Source of the DNA: Dromiciops gliroides
Lineage: Eukaryota; Chordata; Mammalia; Microbiotheria; Microbiotheriidae
NCBI RefSeq assembly: GCF_019393635.1
Contig: NC_057866.1
Coordinates: forward strand, 12,472,223 to 12,536,222
Length of the DNA stretch: 64,000 nucleotides
Direction: 5' to 3'
The notes below the pieces were generated by a model that worked only from the letters and a program-made list of their open reading frames with translations, did not search any database and was not told the origin of the DNA. The first letter of the stretch is position 1. Each line of letters starts with the position of its first letter. Position numbers and translations under genes: made by a program. Positions 61,361 through 64,000 of the stretch are shown piece after piece.

Positions 61361-61733
61361 CATAAGAATCCATTTGGGACAGCAGGACTTTCCCGTCCGT
61401 CTCTGACCCCCAGTGCTATTACGAGTGGAGAGTGTTGATAAGAGCACTGTCTTGTCTCAGCATGTAGTGATCTCTTTTTCCTTCTCCGACTTTTTCTGGG
61501 GTTTGTTTCCTTGGCCACACACATGCTCTGTGTTTGCCCGCTTCCCTTGGCATCCCCTTCCCATTCAGTTTCTTTGCTTTTTGGGGTCTGCCTCCACCTC
61601 TCTGTCCCCGAGCCTCAGTTTCCTCATGTGGAAAATGGAGATAATATTACCTGTATTACCTATGCGCTTCTGTGAGGCTCAGATGTATTCCCTGGATGGA
61701 AGGGGCACAGCCATGACATCAGTTATTAGGTTT

Positions 61734-61899
61734 GTTGGGGTTTTTTGTTTTCGTTTTTGTTTTTTAGTGAGGCAATTGGGGTTGTGACTTACCCAGGGTC
61801 ACACATCTAGTAAGTGTTAAGTGTCTGAGGCTGGATTTGAACTCAGGTACTCCTGACTCCATGGCCAGTTCTCTATCCACTGCACCACCCAGCTGCCCT
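61734..61899 (-). mobile_element. tRNA-derived marsupial SINE
   Basis: T-rich tail, reversed body with a small internal deletion ('ggggttgtgacttaccc'). Target-site duplication AGTTATTAGGTTT at 61721-61733 and about 61900-61912. Confidence 0.94.
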
Positions 61900-61969
61900 A
61901 GTTATTAGGTTTTAAAATATGTCCTGTGTCCCATCTCATCCCTTGCACTTTGTGGGTTAATAGTCAATT

Positions 61970-62425
61970 AGAAGAAGAGCTGGCATTCATAGAGTACTTG
62001 AAGCTTGCACAGACTCTACAAATAGGATCTCATTAGAGACTCCCAACAGCCCTGATATATCTATATCTATATCTATACCTATATCTATACCTATACCTAT
62101 ACCTATACCTATACCTATACCTATACCTATACCTATACCTATACCTATACCTATACCTATACCTATACCTATACCTATACCTATATCTATACCTATACCT
62201 ATATCTATATCTATATCTATATCTATATCTATATCTATATCTATATCTATATCTATATCTATATCTATATCTATATCTATATCTATAGGTGTTATTATTA
62301 CCCTATTTCTCAGATGAGGAAACAGAGGAGAAGTGACTTGCTCAAGGTCACATAGTGTCTGAGGCAGAATTCAAACCCAGGTCCTCCAGGTTCCACAGCC
62401 AGGAAGCACAATTCACTACCAAGCC
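61970..62425 (-). mobile_element. MIR split by an expanded hexanucleotide array
   Basis: Left part: 'gctggcattcatagagtact', 'aaataggatctcattagag', 'cccaacagccctgatat'. Right part: 'ggtgttattattaccctatt', 'cagatgaggaaacagagg', 'gtcacatagtgtctgagg'. Together they form one reverse MIR with the array in the middle. Confidence 0.8.
62056..62287. repeat. (TATATC/TATACC)n hexanucleotide array
   Basis: About 38 six-base units. TATATC types are at both flanks and TATACC types dominate the centre. Confidence 0.97.
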
Positions 62426-62429
62426 AACC

Positions 62430-63050
62430 ATTTACAAACAGACATGGTACTAAGCTGGGGGCTCCACCTGAGGTTGGGGCAGGCCCTTCCCTTGTTGCAG
62501 CTGTCTCTGAGGCAGCTGCACAGAGGGGCTCTCTGTCTTTCTCTATGGATGCTGGCCACTGGCTTGGCTTGGCAGTGGGCTCTTTGCCATCCCTATCCGG
62601 CTGCCTTGTGGTCTCAGGCCTCATGTGGAGCCCTGGCCTTTGGGCTGATGGCCAGGCTGGGCCGTTCCAGGGACTGGCTCCCACACTGAGCCCTGACCTG
62701 CAGCAGGGGCCTTTTCTTGGTCCTCTAAAAGGCCCTGTTTGGTCTTGGCTGAGGATGAAATGGAAGAAGTTCCCAGAAGGAAGGGGAAGTAGGGGGGTGT
62801 GGGGCAGTGCTTTGTGCTGGAGTCTTAAAGGGAGCCCTCAAGCTGTGGCCCACGAGGGAGGGAAGGGAAAGCACTCCCAATGAATGGAGGAAGCTAGGAC
62901 CCAGGGTCTCTCTCCCCTCTTTTCAGCCTAGGGCTTGGAGCTGGACCACCTCCCTAGACCCAGAGGGGCTGTAAACCTTAGAAAGGAGAGCCAATAGAAC
63001 TCGTGCCCCTGGGGCCGAGGACGCTTTCAGCTTTGCTCCCATAATTCATT
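62430..63050. other. Downstream intergenic, no gene seen
   Basis: Unique-looking GC-rich sequence. Overlapping frames on both strands have no recognisable domain. Confidence 0.45.
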
Positions 63051-63059
63051 TAGATGCCC

Positions 63060-63295
63060 ATTTCTAGAATAATAATAACAGAGAGTGCTCTGAAGGGCTT
63101 TCCATCCATTATCTTGTGTGAGGCAGACACTACAGAAATTATTGTGCCATTGCACAGCGGAAAAAACTGAAGCTCCGAAAGGGCAAGCAGCCTATTGGTG
63201 GTTCCCCGGCCAGTAGATGGGTTTCAGAGGTGAGATTTTAACCCGGACCTCCGGACTCCCCAGCCAGTGCTCTCTGTTCTGCCCCAGTATCAGGA
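63060..63295 (-). mobile_element. MIR copy
   Basis: 'tagaataataataacagag', 'gggctttccatccattatc', 'gtgccattgcacagcgg' and 'gagattttaacccggacc' in reverse MIR order. Confidence 0.7.
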
Positions 63296-63449
63296 GCCTT
63301 GTGTGTGAGGGGGTAGGGCTAGGAATGTCCTTCCACGTTCACACAGGAGAGGAAACTGGGGCTCAAATGCTTCCCTGACTTGCCTGTGGCCAACACCCCC
63401 AGCAGACTGAGGTGTACGGGACCGAGGGTGGCGAGGAACCCACTCCTCT

Positions 63450-63990
63450 CAATTTAGAGATCAGATCAATTCTCTAAGCGCTGAGGAGGCACCTGCTGTT
63501 CCAGGGACGCTGGGCATAGAGAGAAAGAGGAGATCGGTTCTCCTTCCAGGAACCTGACATTCTGATTGGGGAGGGAGGCACGGGGAACGTTGTGTGGAAG
63601 GGAGATCAGTTGGGCCGGAACTTCATATGCAGAAAAGGTAGTGACAGGACATCCAGAAGGATCGTATCCAATAGAGGCATTTGGATCCCAGAGGCAATAG
63701 GGAGCTACGGAAGCTTCTTAGTGAGGGAAGACTATGGTGAGACCTGTGTTTGAGGAAGGTTGATTGGATAAATGTGTGGAGGATAGATTGAAGAGGGGAG
63801 AGAGAATGGAGGCAAGGAGACTAAGGAGGAAGCTGTTTCCATGGGCCACGTGAGAGGTGAGCAGTGGCCATGTGAGGGGAGATCTGGAGGGAGAATGGAG
63901 ATCTGACAGCTGATATGGGAGGCCAGAGAAGGGAAGAATGGAGGACAGTCTGAGGTTTTCAACCTGGGCGGCTGCAAGGATGCTGATGCT
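63450..63990. mobile_element. CORE-SINE-type head with long extension
   Basis: 'ctaagcgctgaggaggcacc' and 'caggaacctgacattctga', then 'gaggcaatagggagctacgg', 'gtgagacctgtgtttgagg' and 'gtgtggaggatagattgaag', the downstream part of the same dispersed composite repeat seen at 31475-31900. It runs to near the window edge. Confidence 0.65.
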
Positions 63991-64000
63991 CTTGACAGAA

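Noticed and set aside
60832-61438. Frames of 116-195 codons coding His/Thr repeats.
   Set aside because: Direct translation of the CA array; not a gene.
1-64000. Retrovirus or other LTR element remnants.
   Set aside because: I saw no paired terminal repeats, primer-binding site or gag/pol-like frames; the mobile DNA recognised is SINE and LINE.

Overview
The window is nuclear DNA of a mammal, most probably a marsupial. It has intron-split genes, mammalian MIR and L2 fossils, and about sixteen copies of a young tRNA-derived SINE of the marsupial type (head GGGGCAGCTAGGTGGCGCAG, A- and B-box-like motifs, A-rich tail), many with clean target-site duplications. A SINE with an RTE/BovB-like tail and LINE 3' ends of marsupial type support this. 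The species cannot be fixed from the sequence.

Layout: (1) 1-~715 holds the last three coding exons and 3' UTR of EEF1G (translation elongation factor 1 gamma), entering from the left on the + strand. (2) ~715-22,100 is intergenic: retroposon fossils, simple repeats and a few GC-rich or motif-rich stretches that may be regulatory. (3) 22,180-22,640 is a CpG-rich, TATA-less promoter-like stretch with a plausible non-coding first exon of AHNAK (donor after 22,633). (4) 22,634-38,912 would be intron 1, about 16 kb, with a (TG)n(CG)n tract 1 kb inside it and many repeats. (5) 38,913-58,195 is the AHNAK coding region: two small exons coding a PDZ domain (38,913-39,069; 39,258-39,445), a 1.5-kb intron, then one uninterrupted 17.3-kb coding exon (40,940-58,195). 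The joined frame codes 5,866 residues. The 3' UTR ends near 59,090. (6) 59,090-64,000 is downstream intergenic DNA with CA and hexanucleotide arrays and old retroposons.

The EEF1G-AHNAK head-to-tail order matches my recollection of the human 11q12 order, so the block looks like conserved mammalian synteny. EEF1G is a housekeeping subunit of the eEF1B exchange complex. AHNAK is a giant scaffold of the plasma membrane and cytoskeleton. Nothing suggests they act in one pathway; they are neighbours by descent.

The most striking structure is inside AHNAK. About 25 copies of a ~128-residue (384-bp) unit are organised into higher-order units of ~606 and ~810 bp. One adjacent pair of 606-bp copies differs at only five third-codon positions, so the proteins are identical. 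I found no wholly unknown gene system; the findings are mostly about repeat dynamics, possible insulator and enhancer motifs, and isoform signals.
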